The position numbers and the translations under genes are program-made. Under the pieces are notes generated by a model. The model made no database searches. It had not been told where the DNA came from and saw nothing but the letters and a program-made list of their open reading frames with translations. From Glandiceps talaboti (lineage: Eukaryota > Hemichordata > Enteropneusta > Spengelidae): a DNA stretch of 64,000 nucleotides. Positions 23,236 to 49,007 of this stretch are shown here, one piece after another (position 1 is the stretch's first letter; each line of letters opens with the position of its first letter). The DNA lies in the NCBI RefSeq assembly GCF_964340395.1, contig NC_135549.1, positions 29,622,332 through 29,686,331 of the forward strand, read 5' to 3'.

Positions 23236-26200
23236 AGTTACCCTAGTAATGACACCTCAACTCAAATATTGTGGTCTCATTGTGGGAATAGTTGTCGCCT
23301 CCAGTTTAAGTACAAGAGTACAGTTTAACATGACAAGATTAAAATTGTGATTTGACTTCACAGCAGTTGACAGATAATGCAGGGGGACACTTGTACTGGT
23401 TGTATTAAATGGTACAAGCGACAAGATTAAGAGAAACGTTAATAGTGCCATTTCTGCATCAAATAATTCAAAGACATAAAACGTAACCTGTGCTTAATCT
23501 AATGTATGTGTGACTCTTATGAAGAGAGTCAGATGTGGATTCAAATCTAGAGATGTTAGATTTTAAAGATTGAGATTTCAAAGACCATTTGATAAACCAA
23601 GATATACACATCACAAGCTCATGGCCTCAAATAGACAGTATTATTTGAAGTATGCGTATACAAAGCATCAAGTTATTTTTGTTGGTGTAACCAAGTTTCC
23701 AACTAGGTCACATGACAAGACATGTGACAAATGAAGTACACATATAGTTCATGACAAAATTACTCCACCAGTCTTTTGAGAGCAGAACAATTATTGTGAA
23801 ACATGAAGAACTTAAAAGCAAGGAACGTTCAATAAGACGGAAAAAAGAAGAGTGTCTCTCAAATATTTATCTATTCATGCACAAAATACTGATACTGATA
23901 CGGATAGGTACTCAAAGCAAGGAACATTCAGCAAGACAGGAAAAAAGAAGAATGTCTTATTCAGATCATAGTAATCATTCGTGCAAAAAACAATTTTTTT
24001 TAGCTTGTTACTGGACATGGTGATTACACTTTACAGCAGTTGACATGATGTAGGGGACCCTGAAGATACTGGTAGTATTGAAAGGTACAAGAGACTAATT
24101 TGAGAAGATATAGGAGCATGTCACTCCACGTCACACTCACTGGCCTCCTCTCTCCAGAGAGGGGTTAACTAATGTTTGAGGGTGCCTCATCATTGGCGTA
24201 CCTTAACAGACTAAGAGACCCTGTGATACCACAGACAAGTTACTTGTCTGTGGTGATACTAACAATTATAGGAGCTACTGTCAAATTGTGACAATGCAAT
24301 GCAATGAAGAAAATTACAGTAAAAGAAATATGATTATTTTACAACAAAAGGGAAGACTATCGGTAGGTCAGATATAATCTGTGATACATTTTTTGATGAC
24401 TAAACACCATGGATATGATCCTGGTATAAAAATACAATACTTGCATAGAATAGTTGACAATTGTTTACTCTCAATATTTAATGTGTGTAATCTGTACATT
24501 TTAGTATCTCCTCTTTTTTGTCTATGGTCTATACCTGATAACAATCACATTAATAAACCACATCCATGTCGTCAATTGTGAAAAGTCAAATATATGCCGA
24601 GAGATTATACGTTTCATCCTTCAACTGATTATGGTCGGTTCAAGGTACAAAAATGTGGACAACAAATGAACTCGGCACATAAAAATGAACTAGTCTAACA
24701 AACACACACACACACACATGATAATGGAAGCACAGATAGCTATATCTCAAAACTCCCGCACACCACAAGTACTTTGTCTTAGGTAGGCCGCTTCAGTAGA
24801 AAACTACAGTTTATGAGACAATACTACAAGATAAAAGTAACTTTATTTTTCATTTATGGTTCCATCCATGCTATGTATTTCTTCACAGGGCAATACTCCT
24901 TCACTGTTTTGAGAGCCATAAAAATGACCAGGACATGAGAAAAAATGATGAATTAGTGTGTATTTCATTTACCAAACAAACCTTACAAATTAATTAAACA
25001 CTCAATTTTAACTTTTTCAAAAAATTATAACTTTATTTTCTCCAAGTACATTGAGCCAGTCTTGTTTTAGTTTTATCTTCATACTTACTATAAAGCAGAT
25101 CACAGGCATCATGGCACAATAAAAGCTTAGATTGTGTACATACAAGTAATGAACTTTTCTTCCTACCAGTTATAGTCTTCTAGTACATTCTATACACTGT
25201 GACGTCTTTATAATGAACTCTGTTATAGTGAACATTCTGTTACAACAAATACCCTTTCATATCCATAAACTTATTTTTTCCAATAGCATACCTGCCCCCA
25301 TTTCAAAGAGCACATCATCATAAACTTGTTTTCCATGTCTTTAAACTAAACAATTTTGCTCTGAAGAGGTTACAGTGTTTATTTTTAAAAAATAGATTTT
25401 CTGTACTGCTGTGGTTGAACATTGCGAATTAAGAAAGCAGACATGCAACTTACAAAAGTGTCAAGCCAGTATTATGGGTCATGTAGTCTAGTCTTGGCTA
25501 ATTCATTGTTACCTGAGCTTTACCTAGATCAACACAAGTTCAACATTCCCAGCGATACATTTTTGCTACTAGACACAAGACATGCTCACTCTTACTGCAT
25601 GCATGTAATATACCGACATATAGAGTGTATAGTAAGATAGTATGGTACTGAGAAAGAGCGTCACTGTGCAATGATGAGTCAATGAGTAGTGAATATAATA
25701 CAGTATGTTAGTCAAAGTGTTTGCAAGCAGAGTACAAGTTTTTCCTTTCTTCTTATGTTTTTTTTTCTTCTATGCTTTGTGCATTCAAGCACTATTAAGT
25801 ATTGTTCAACATTTTAATAGGAATACATTTCCAATCTAGGCAACTAGACTTTTCCATGCAAAATCAAAAACACTTAGTCAAATGGTCTATATGTAAAATC
25901 TGATGGGGTAAAGTGTGATCAATATGGCATTAAGAATATATTTTTTTGTTATGACTATGTCTAGTGTAACTAGATTTGATTGTCTTTAATATTTTCAGTG
26001 TCAGTGCAATAAGGTTAATCATGAAATAGATCAAATCGAGGTCAACTACACACACACACACACACACACATAATTATATACGTACATAAGTACGTACGTA
26101 CGTACGTACGTACGTACGTACGTACGTACATACATACATACATACATACATACATACATACATACACATACATACATACATACATACATACATACATACA

Positions 26201-27620
26201 TACATACATACATACATACATACATACATACATACATACATACCGGTACATACATGCGTATGTATTATATATACAGACAGACAGGCAGACAGACACAAGC
26301 ATATACCTATTGTGTTTGTGTTGTGTGTTTCATAATGATGTGAGGAAATGTGAATCATGTGAATATTGGTGCTAGACATGTAATTGGTAACTGTGACATG
26401 ACAAAGTGTCTAAACATAAAATGACCCATGCTTGTTTACATCAATAACTTACCAGTCGTGTCAGTGAAAAAAAACACAATCATGTTTGGTTCACATTTGA
26501 CACAATTTCTAGATGCTGTTGTTAACCAATAAGGTTGTACACATTTTACTTTTAATGCTATATTTCATATGTTGAATTTATTTTTAGCTGTAGTTACATT
26601 CTTTCTTTATTAAAAACGATGTAATCTTCCCATTTCGTGATTTGAAATGTCTCATTAGTGCACCTCCACATCCCTGAAATCAGTCCTTTCCCTCACAATC
26701 CTGGTGGGGTTACTATACTATGTATTGCCTGTCAATACATACATCAATAATGGCTACAAATCCAAATTACTCTTTTAAGGAAATTTGACCAATGGAATGT
26801 CTCTGACATGGAAATTACGTGTTTTACAGACAACCATATCCTGTGATAACAAGAATGCTTTGCACAAAAAGCAAAATTTACAAAAATGAAATTATTGCTC
26901 ATATTAAAAACATGCATCACTATTTTCCAGGAAGCACTTGGTAAATATGTAGAAACTCCAAATTTTTGTACTAAATAGATATTCACATGAGTTTGTACAA
27001 TTATATATAGACCCAATTTACTGTAACTATTAATGTACAGTGCCCCTGTTTGACTACCTACACACATGTAGTGTGGATCGACTATCAAGTATATAGTCAT
27101 CCATGTACAAGATGTGTTCCTGCTCTTGAAACATATACACGTGGCACAAGCAGAGTTAAAAAGTGTTTTTTCTCAGATGGTTAATACTACATTTTTGTAT
27201 GATTAAACCGATCTTCTTTATATGTAATGGTAATATGCCTCAAATGGCATTAAAATGTATCTTTGGTAATTGACTGTAACAGTTGAATGGCACAATAGCG
27301 ATATCTTTGAATTCAATATTATGTACTGAATTACATCATCACATCACATCACATCATTTACATATACTAAATCCCAGATAAGTTTTGCCACTAACAAGTG
27401 ACGGTCAAGTATGGTTCATAAGTAGAATATTACAGGTATTTTTTTACTATGCACTAAAAATAATCCCCATGTGCTGCTATGGAGGCTAGCCCCACCCCTC
27501 ATGTTAGGGCACCCTCTTGTGACTGAAAGGTGGGCATCTGCCAGTGGTTTATGGCACACAAAACTATTGAGCTTATATAAGAATAGTAAATGTTTACAGG
27601 CAAGATATCACTGTACGTTT
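23236..27620. other. Intergenic region and KLHDC10-like A 3' flank
   Basis: No exon with supported splice sites or family resemblance was found. The first few hundred bases are probably 3' UTR of the gene ending at 23235. Two diverged copies of an A-rich GCAAGGAACRTTCA...AAGACRGGAAAAAAGAAGA block lie at about 23818-23860 and 23917-23960. A 10-bp inverted repeat (ACAAGTTACTTGT) lies near 24235-24255. Confidence 0.5.
26048..26290. repeat. Compound microsatellite (CA)n-(CGTA)n-(CATA)n-(CAGA)n
   Basis: CA repeats (26048-26070), GTAC/CGTA repeats (26088-26128) and CATA repeats to about 26242 are followed by a short CAGA tract. Three overlapping tyrosine/methionine/valine-rich frames come from this tract and are not genes. 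Confidence 0.97.
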
Positions 27621-28712
27621 CTATAACTTCAATTTGCCAACAGAATATTTTTTCCTGTCCAACCCTTTCAAGGCCTTTTCAACTGATGGATTCCCAACAA
27701 ATTTGACAAAGGAACCTAATTCTAGAAACCTACCACCCCACTTTTGAACTTTCAGGAGTACAGAGGATGGTTGTCGTTCGATCTCACCCCTCAACTGTGT
27801 TTCCCATTGTACAAGTTTATCTACGTCACTTGGACGTGCGAGTGATCTCTCGATAGAAAGCAGGGTGGTTGTAACACCCTCTTCCTGTGACCGAATTCGT
27901 TCTATCTCTTCGCATAGGCGATTATGTTTCTCTTCATATGCCTTATCCAACACCTGTATACTGTCAAACGCATCTTGCTCTATCATTTTGATTATTTTCT
28001 CCATTGTGTCTTTCACTTTCTCCGTATTTTCCTCCAGTGTATACATCATTTTGCCCTTCTCTGTTGTATATTCACGATTTAGTTTCTCCATCACCTCTTC
28101 TCTGTCTGTTTTCATGGCTGCCATTTCCTCCAAGACTTTCTTCAAATCATTTTTGTTTTTTCTCAGTTTAATATCAAGGCTCTCTGTTGCCATTTCCAAC
28201 GTTTCGACTTTATGGTTTTGGCTAGAATGTATTACACTAGAGTATTCGGATAAAACAGCATTTTTGCAGGTCCAGCAATAATATACATTAGAACATTGGT
28301 GGCGCTGTTTCCAGATGCCCGTCATGGCAACATCAGTATGAGATCCGGCCTCATAGCTATGCAGTGACGTTGGTTCATCATCCTTTTTCGTATTTTGGGG
28401 GACTTCCTCCCGACCTGAGCCTTGCTCCTTGAGGGTTTGTACAAGACCGTTAATATCATAATTTCTGGGTAAATCATTTACGTCCTGGGGCAGGTGTAAT
28501 TCTTGTCGACAAGTGGGACATGTCAAACTCCGTCCAGCTGCAGCCGCCGATCGACGCGAGCCAAGTTCAATCAAACAGTCCTTACAGAAAGAATGCTGGC
28601 AGGGTAACACTCTCGCATCATTGAATAAGTCTAAACAAATTTGACAGGTTAGGAAATCCCTCCCAATTCGGTCCACAAAGCTATCCCCTTTATCGAGCCC
28701 ACCAGCTGCCAT
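27621..28712 (-). CDS. TRIM-type RING protein with degenerate B-box and coiled coil, intronless (363 aa)
   Basis: A single uninterrupted exon. The N-terminal RING is complete: C23, C26, C38, H40, C43, C46, C65, C68 (LTCQICLDLF, LPCQHSFCKDC, CPTC). The RING-to-C65 loop is stretched by SRRSAAAAGR. A cysteine/histidine cluster (HQCSNVYYCWTCKNAV ... HSSQNHKVETLE) resembles a B-box 2 that has lost its first ligand pair. It is followed by about 130 residues of heptad-rich coiled coil (LRKNKNDLKKVLEEMAAM onward). No SPRY, NHL or filamin domain follows; the protein ends basic (KKYSVGKLKL). Such proteins are E3 ubiquitin ligases, often immune-related and expanded in invertebrate deuterostomes; the substrate is unknown. 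The lack of introns suggests a retrogene or a member of an intronless TRIM expansion. It lies downstream of KLHDC10-like A in the opposite orientation. Confidence 0.88.
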   Translation of the reverse strand: MAAGGLDKGDSFVDRIGRDFLTCQICLDLFNDARVLPCQHSFCKDCLIELGSRRSAAAAGRSLTCPTCRQELHLPQDVNDLPRNYDINGLVQTLKEQGSGREEVPQNTKKDDEPTSLHSYEAGSHTDVAMTGIWKQRHQCSNVYYCWTCKNAVLSEYSSVIHSSQNHKVETLEMATESLDIKLRKNKNDLKKVLEEMAAMKTDREEVMEKLNREYTTEKGKMMYTLEENTEKVKDTMEKIIKMIEQDAFDSIQVLDKAYEEKHNRLCEEIERIRSQEEGVTTTLLSIERSLARPSDVDKLVQWETQLRGEIERQPSSVLLKVQKWGGRFLELGSFVKFVGNPSVEKALKGLDRKKYSVGKLKL

Positions 28713-29149
28713 ATTGACTGACTTTTAACGGAACTGCATGTGTTGATGGGTAATGACGCAATGATCCTATGATCAGACCATAGACAGCGAAGGGGGTGAT
28801 CAGACAACCTGGTATCCGAGGTCACAATAAAGTGTCTTGTTTTTTGGGTCGAAGTAATTACAAAAAATGTAAAATAAAAAAGGAATCCCGACCTACCTAC
28901 CCTATTTTCTGAAGTCATGTTATCGCGATCGATAACAAACATTTTTTTCTAATTTCGCTTTAATTACATGTATGCGGGTCTAGAAAAACAGAAGAAGAAA
29001 ACGTGCATTACCGGTTGCCACATCACATCTTCACACAGTTGGGCGAGCATGTAGGTCCGCCAATGATGATTTGGACAAAAATATATTAGGGGCCTATAGA
29101 TTCTTCATTCAAAAACAAAAATAAATAAATAAATAAATAAGTATGTGAA

Positions 29150-29192
<43 letters not shown>

Positions 29193-29847
29193 ACAATAAA
29201 GACAAAATTGACATGTAGGCCTACAAATGTAATTTCCTATGCCATTTTGACTCATTTTGACAATTTAATTTTACTTATTTTAATTTGGTCACGATGGTAA
29301 CCGCTATAGCGCAGCGAATATCGCACTGCTAGCTTTAGCAGGTCTACAAGGTATATTCCCCCCTAATACATCCATGGTATGTATTCCCCCTAATAAAACA
29401 ATCTAGAATGGTTACAAAGAGAAGCCAATCAACTGCGACACTTTTATATATGTGCATTTTACATGTAATGTTTCAATTACAACTTTTACCAATTTCATCG
29501 GATATCAAACACAGGCCCGAGCAACTTAATTGATGGATCCTGGATTTTGTCATGCTTGTCCTTTGTGTCTTCTGTTGACTATGTAAGTTTACATTGGGTA
29601 TAGTCGAAATCTTTTGAATGCTTATTCTCGATCTCCTAGCACAAATTTCGATGAACTCATCTCCGAGTCATCGGATATGTCCGTAAGATTTTTATTTAAG
29701 TAGTCTTGCTGCTGCACCTTCGGGCTTTCTTCCGATACAATACAAAAGCGACTAAAGGTCGCTTTATCGGGGGGAGGGGGGCACTCCGCCCTCAAATAAT
29801 CGGAAAAAAGCTCCAAGGTCTAGCAGCAAGACTAGTAAAACAGTACG

Positions 29848-29906
<59 letters not shown>

Positions 29907-30571
29907 TGTGCCTTGTGGTGTACTTCCCAACAACCATTTATTTTCAGATCTGGCTATAGAGGACATCAGTAAAATCTGTTTTGGTTGGATTAAAAATTTA
30001 CCATCAGAAGTGTACAAAAGAAGAGGGATCCAGAAAGATATTTTTTTATCGTTTTGCATGACTTTAGTTTATAGTAGTAAGATTCAATTTTTGAGAACTT
30101 AAATTTTACCGATGAAACAATTATGTCAAAAATGTAAACTAAACAGCAAATTCTACGCATGTTCATCTCAACTTGAAAGCCTTACAAAAAGAAGCCTTCT
30201 TGAACATTTTGCTGAAAGGAAAGTTTTGAGCAAGTGGAATAAATGAGATCAAAACCAATGTTTTAAAAATGTTACAAAAATAGTTTATTATAACAAAATT
30301 CTTTATATAATATTATACTCTATATAAATATATAATAAAATCCATAAAAAGTATTGTTGTATTCAATAAAAAAATAAATCGTATATGTATTTCTCTAATT
30401 AAAATTCACTTCGATTTCAGAAATCTTGTCTACTAGTAGTAGACAACCTGCAACGTAGAAAAGAACAGAAAAAGGTGATAATTAATGAGAGGTGTATGAT
30501 GTAGATCTTCATATCACTAACTACCATAATCAGGTCGTACCAATATGTTTCATGTCAATTCTTAATGTTGC

Positions 30572-30624
<53 letters not shown>

Positions 30625-30800
30625 TCAAAAAACGTGAGCCAAGAAAGTTGCGAAATAAAAGTCAACTTCCATACTGCTATATGTAGTGACGGATAGAATT
30701 GCACGTCAAACAATGTACTAAAGTATAGTCTCTGGTGTGGCTTATAATCTCCGTGTACAACTTAACCTTATTTCATATGAAAACTGATGGAAGATATAAT
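28713..30800. other. Intergenic region with microsatellites
   Basis: Between the TRIM gene and the coiled-coil gene I find only simple repeats: (AAAT)n 29120-29195, (TG)n 29847-29900 and (TTG)n 30568-30622, plus AT-rich unique sequence. An inverted CTAGCAGCAAGACTAGTA-type pair near 29700-29835 may mark a small foldback. No supported exon. Confidence 0.5.
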
Positions 30801-32715
30801 CTATTCAATTTTGGGTTTCTTAACACCCCTTGTCTCCTCAATTCTGTCATCCTCACTGATTAAAGAAAAAAAAGACATGTATGTCAATGGAGAAACGTTC
30901 ACGTGATATTTTGTAAATAGTGAAATAGACATGAAATATGTATAATTAGACAGTGTCAGTGTCCTCATTGACCCTGCGCAAACACTTTTGACGATGCCTA
31001 GCGCCTGAGGGCGTCCCAACACGGGCAGTTTTATTTTCAAATCATATTGTTTTTATGGTAGAAAAACAGACAAATGCTTTTATATTGATTAAAAAATAAT
31101 AAATAAGTAAATATTCATTTCTCATCCCCATGGCAACTATGGTCAATGGTCTGTGAGTAAATAACAAATCAATCTCTACTTACATTCTAGCTCGTTTCTT
31201 TGCTTCTGTTGGCATTCTCAGTTCTGGCAACTTCTGACCAGTAATGTCTATTTTATTGTCTTTGGGTGCACCACATATCAATTTTCGTTTAAGTCCATCA
31301 AATACTGACTTGTTCGGTTTCTTCGGTATTTTGCTAGTGTCCAATATGAATGGATTAGTGTCTACTTTTTGAGGAGCGACGCCACCCATCAACTTTGCCC
31401 TCATTCGAGCAAATGCTGTCATCGGACGCTCTTTCTTTACTTCAGGTTCATTATATGGTGTTGCTGACCTTTCACAAATAGGTTTCGAGGGGGTAGAAAG
31501 TTCCCTACTTCCTTGTACAGTGGCAGCACTTTGTTTCTCCCTCAGCTCTTTATATTGCATCAACTCACGTTGGTACGCAGACATACGTGGTTGGATTTCT
31601 GGTCGTTGATGATGTACAGGTAAAGTAGGCACCTGTTTAGAAGATGACGGACTTGGCTGATACGTACTACGAGTGGTTGTAACTGAAGGTCGCTTAAAGT
31701 CGGAGAACTGTTTGGAGGTTGGCGGTAATTGTTCACAGGGCAGGGGAGCCGGTGCGACTACATTCATGGTTACAGGGCTACCTTTATTGGTGTATACTGC
31801 CGTTAGTTTTGCTAGTCTGAGAGGAGTATGTACTGAATGCTGTCCCATAATTTCTGCTTCAAGCTGAGCGAGTTGTCTTTTCTCAGCTAAACTTCTCTCA
31901 ACTTTGATTCTAGCCTGTCTCCTTTCTTCGGCTAGTTGCACTCTTAACGCCGCTCTTTCTCGGTAACTTCATGATTAGGGTTTGCAAACTGCAAAAGAAA
32001 CATTTATGTAAACATAATTATAAAAGATGCTTGTAACAAGACCGTATATTACAGACAAATGCCTTTGTGTTGCTTTTCATGATTATTTCTTTGGTTACCT
32101 AGAACAAATCGTTCATAATGAATTGATGAACTGGCATGAAGAAGGATGATGAGGGGGACATGGAGGGGAGTAAGTGAAGGGAATTGACGGTGTCAGAGTT
32201 GGCAAAAGTTGATAAAATATCGTCATCGTCACGAGTTTTAATTACGTACAACATCAAGTATACACAGTGAGATCGGCCAAACGTGCTTACCATATCCACC
32301 GTGTTTCACCGCCACACAGTGATGCCATGGAATCGGACGAACTGGGTCCGTATTCAATTCATCTGGTCTGAGAGTATAGTTGTGATGTGGATAAGCTGGT
32401 CGAGGGAATTAATGATATTCTAATGTCAGAATATATGATGCTTCTTAAATATAGCAGTTATAAGACAGAAATTATTAAACAGTTATCTTTTTTTTTAATT
32501 TTTCGTACCGGCGAGTTTATGTCGAATTCTACGCCAGTTGTATTTGTCAGACGGTGTAGTACATATTTCTACATCGTATCTTCCATCAGTGCACCTTTCG
32601 ATGCAGAGGACATGAAAAAAAAATCGTGCTTTGAATATAATTAGTTTTGTTTTAAAATATATTTTAAAAACTTACCTGCAGGATATTGGGTAGGAATACT
32701 AGGAAATGACATCAT
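30801..32715 (-). CDS. Unrecognised coiled-coil protein with basic C-terminus, four exons, one frame conflict
   Basis: Exons on the minus strand: 32715-32676 (MMSFPSIPTQYPA), 32362-32291 (DELNTDPVRPIPWHHCVAV...GGYG), 31952 or 31988-31184, and 30855-30801. Donors are strong (GTAAGT at exons 1 and 3, GTAAGC at exon 2). The main exon encodes a charged helix (LRVQLAEERRQARIKVERSL), a proline/serine-rich middle, then MTAFARMRAKLMGG. The last exon adds EDDRIEETRGVKKPKIE, making a bipartite nuclear-signal-like tail with KKRARI. Using an acceptor before 31952 gives 311 aa. The better acceptor (TTTCTTTTGCAG before 31988) has the right phase but meets TAA (31977-31975) and TGA (31971-31969). I do not recognise the family. 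Confidence 0.6.
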
Positions 32716-33418
32716 GATTGACTGCTTTCGGTACAAAATACGCGATTTTTAACGTATCTGATCCGCTTGGATGCAGTATACAAAACTTTGTCAACGAAGT
32801 TCGAATGTATACGTAAACAAAAACTTTACGCGCATCCTTGTGCGCATAACATTTGTCTCCTTGGAGCGATCATGCAATCGTGCGCGTGCTGTGATATGCG
32901 ACTTTTGTCGATCACGTGATGTTCTACTGACTTCGACGTTTGTTCGATCTATATCGTGTTTATGTTTGACAGATGACAGCTACACTACAGTAAATCAGGG
33001 ACGTACAAACAGAGTACGCCCCTGAGTAAATGAATATTACAACTGTTTTAATCTTCAAATAGTTTCGCACCTCAGTGGCTTTACTAAAAAAAAGTTTGAC
33101 TCGAATGAATGAATGACATACAGTACCGTGACTGTCTGATGAATTTATCGATGTGATTGACTGAAGGCATTTCTTTGATTTGGTTACATGTAAGTAGTGA
33201 TGTTCGTCGTTCTCATTTTCAATCTAATTGTAAATATTAAAATGTAAATATGGCTATGTTCCAAAGTATATTTTTATGTGATTTCCCTAAAATGGTAGTT
33301 ACCCAGTTATGCGACACATATGGACCTTGTTGTGATGTATGTGAATACATGGCATGACAGCTGTAAACTATTATTTATTTACGAGCACGTTTTAAACTGA
33401 ACTGGAGGGAGAGGGACA

Positions 33419-33532
<114 letters not shown>

Positions 33533-33855
33533 AGTTGTCTTTATACAATGTGAGTGATGGCATCTTGTAAAATGTACTAGATGTTTGTCAGTGCCACAAT
33601 GTTCAGTTCTCAATATATATGACATCTAAGAAATAAATCTTGACCTCGGGAAATACTAGTAACATCACTAACATGCAAACATACCTGAAACAACTCGCGT
33701 AAGACAGTTAGTAGTATTTAACCCCCCCCCCCCGCCTTGTTTTAAATTATCTTTTTTTTTTTAATTTTAAATATTTCCAATACTGTCATTTAGTGGCTAG
33801 ACGATATAGCCAAATTCAGTTTTAGTTTTTTTTTTTTTTTGGATGGAAATGACGT

Positions 33856-33936
33856 GTTTGTTTGTTTGTTTGTGTGTGTGTGTGTGTGTGTTTGTTTGTT
33901 TGTGTGTGTGTGTGTCTGTCTGTCTGTCTGTCTGTC

Positions 33937-33969
<33 letters not shown>
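33856..33969. repeat. Compound (TTTG)n-(TG)n-(TCTG)n microsatellite
   Basis: Alternating TTTG, TG and TCTG blocks. Histidine/threonine-rich frames on the minus strand come from this tract. Confidence 0.97.
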
Positions 33970-33975
<6 letters not shown>

Positions 33976-34991
33976 CACATGATACAAACATCATTAAGTC
34001 GCGAAAGACCAACACCGACCGCAGTATAGTACATGACTTCCAGCCTCATGCAAACATAAGCTATGCTACGAAACAAATGAAACCGCCATAGCTCGTTTTT
34101 GTCAACAATATCATTTGTGAACACAACTACATTGAACATATACATTTGAAAAAAAATTAGAGAGAGTGAAAAAAAAAAACCTAGCTCGAGACAGAGAAAA
34201 TGAGGAGAAAAAGAAGAGAAAACAAGAAATATGATAGATGGTTGAATTGATTCGTAAGAAAATTAAGTGTAAAAGAGCTCGATATTAAAATATCAAAGCA
34301 TAAATTGCCAAGATAGATGAAACTGAAAAGAGAAAAACTGCTCACATTCATGCAACACCAGAATTTAATTCAACAAAAATTGACTCCAAAAGAAATAACA
34401 ACTGATATTACTGGTTGGACTGTCAAAGCGAACAGTAGTGACTCTGTTGAGAGTGAATCTGACACTATATGAGAGTGATAGAGACAGTGGCAAAACTGAC
34501 AACTCTGGAGGTACTGTTGATAATAAATTCCTGCATATTCTTGTTGACCTATGTTTGAGGGCGCCCTGTCACGGCGTATCTTACAGACTATCGACTATCT
34601 CGAGGGTAGGATACTTTGAGAAGGGACAGGATTGTATGTCGTTTTATAAATTCAAAAAATGTTTTTTTCATAGCCCCCCCCCCCCAAATTACTGTGAATT
34701 GTTTGTACAACCCCCGTCCCCCGTCCCCCTGGGAAAAAATTATGGCCCCATGAACACCCCCCCCCCCTCGTAAAATCTGCTGGACACTCCCTTACTTTGA
34801 TAGTAAAACTGAAGGAACTGAGGCTGAAAGTTACAAATGTAGTGAGATAGCCAGCTCCTATTCACACATATTTGATACATCAAATGCTCGGTCATTTTTG
34901 AATTAATTATTGCATTTATTATCCTGTCTTGTGATGTATACGAATGCATCTTATTGTTGTGACAGTGGGCGGAGTGTTCATAGTTAATTGA

Positions 34992-35007
34992 TGACGTCAT
35001 GCATTGG
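34992..35007 (+). promoter_or_regulatory. CRE palindrome and inverted CCAAT box upstream of KLHDC10-like B
   Basis: A perfect TGACGTCA (34992-34999) lies 28 bp before the start codon, followed by ATTGG (35003-35007). The CRE is the binding site of CREB/ATF factors. The promoter differs from the ETS/NF-Y/NRF1-like set of gene A, hinting at separate regulation. Confidence 0.5.
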
Positions 35008-35027
35008 TAGAAACAGACACAACAAAG

Positions 35028-47236
<12,209 letters not shown>

Positions 47237-48117
47237 ATGGAGCAGCTCACCTTTGTATGGATCAATTCAGCATTCCGTGAATGCAGCATCTCAGCTTTGT
47301 GCATTATCACAAAGAATATTAGTCAATTTTCTGGTTAAACAGTGCATTGCCCGAGACATCTTCACTTAATTTATAGTTACTTGTAGGCTAGGTTTATATT
47401 TTATAGAACAAACTTAGACTAAACATCATCAATGACTGAGAAGGTTTCGACTAGAGAACCAAGGTTCAGGTGACAACCATCCCCCTGAGTAGCGCCTGCA
47501 AAACACTCAGCATTTACAGAAAACAAAGTGATGTATAGGATGGTATACGATGCATCTTTTAACTGGCTATAGGTCCATTGCCTTCCAGAAGACACCATGT
47601 TATATTACGTTATATTCATGACCTTTGACCCTCATCCATAACCTTACACCACCATTTTCATGAAGAAATGCTAATTGAAGATTGTCTGGTAACTTACATG
47701 ATGTGTGATGCAGCTGGTCAAAATAGAGATCTATTGTCCTTGTTATTTTGGTTTTTAGGAACATGTAACATAGAAGTTGAACGGCAAAGTGGCTCACGTT
47801 TACTCTGCCAACAAAATGTCATGAAAGTGGTTTATATTTCTATAGCACTGTATATAACTTTAGAAAGTATTATTCTAGCTAGCTCAGATGTGTTCCATTG
47901 ACGCCAAATTACTTCACACAGGCATGACTTTCACAGTTATAGTCTGTTACTGTTGATTTTCTCTTTTCAAGCAACATTCTATTTTTCAGTAACTTCTATA
48001 AGACTACTTAATATGGGTTTATTAGCTTTGAATGAATTTATCTTTCAAAGCATAACAGAAGTAAAGCACTTGGTGTTTAGCATAGTGACTGCATAGACTT
48101 TGAGAATCATAGAGAAT

Positions 48118-48476
48118 ATTAAAGTGACCATATGGATGAAGATTTGGAATTTATTTTGGATTTTTAATTCATAAAACAATTTTATCATGGCTTCCTACTT
48201 GAAAAATCAATGGAAAACATCATTGACAAAGTCCGTGTTTGTAGCTCAATAAATTGCAAAAGCTTAATAAATGTGTAAAATCTTTGTTATATATTGAAAG
48301 TACAATAACAAACTGTTCACAAATTATTTAGCTTTTTGCAATGTATTGAGTTACAAACACAGACTTTGTCAATGTTGTTTCACATCAAATTTTCAAGTAG
48401 GAAGCCATGGTAAAATTGTTTTATAAATTAAAAATCCAAAATAAATATCTAATTCTTATCCACATGGCCACTTGAA
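48118..48476. mobile_element. ~350-bp palindromic MITE, copy 1
   Basis: The ends AAAGTGACCATATGGATGAA and TTATCCACATGGCCACTT are inverted. The inner blocks CATGGCTTCCTACTTGAAAA, ACAAAGTC and AGCTCAATAAATTGCAAAAGC are also mirrored, so nearly the whole element can fold back. A second copy lies at 50666-51022. Confidence 0.8.
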
Positions 48477-49007
48477 AACATTTATCATGACTGTTATTCA
48501 TTTGTTAGTTGTTAGGCGTGTACAAAAATGGCTATCACAGACAGAGATATGTCTTGTTAGTATAGCCCTGTCCACCTTAGTGTTGTGCATTGCAAGGCAC
48601 AGGAATCTAATTTTGGTGTACAGAGCTAGTAGTAACACTACAACAAGTCTCTGGACCAAACAGTATACCTTAATGTACATACTAGCATCGACCATAGCAC
48701 ATCACTGAAAGGGGAGGGGGACATCGCTGAAAAAGGTTGGTTTATTCTCAGTGGCTGGTTAATTCTCAGTTGCTGATATGTCAGCCTTTAATGAGTGTTT
48801 TTCAGCCTTCTACTCAAACATGGGGATTGCCAAAGTGCAATGCAAAATTGTTAAAATTTTTCATTGAAATGTAGAAACGTCAAAGTATTTTTATAAATTG
48901 TGAAATTTTTCAACTGCACACCTGTTTTTTATGTCCATTCATAAATTTTGACAAGAATGTTGAATCATGCTTTGTTTTTAAAGTTCTCATAGGTAAAGCT
49001 ACTGTAT

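Noticed and set aside
26042-26379. Tyrosine/methionine/valine repeat proteins
   Set aside because: Product of the CATA/CGTA microsatellite.
27865-28281. Plus-strand serine/isoleucine-rich frame of 138 codons
   Set aside because: Antisense shadow of the TRIM coiled coil.
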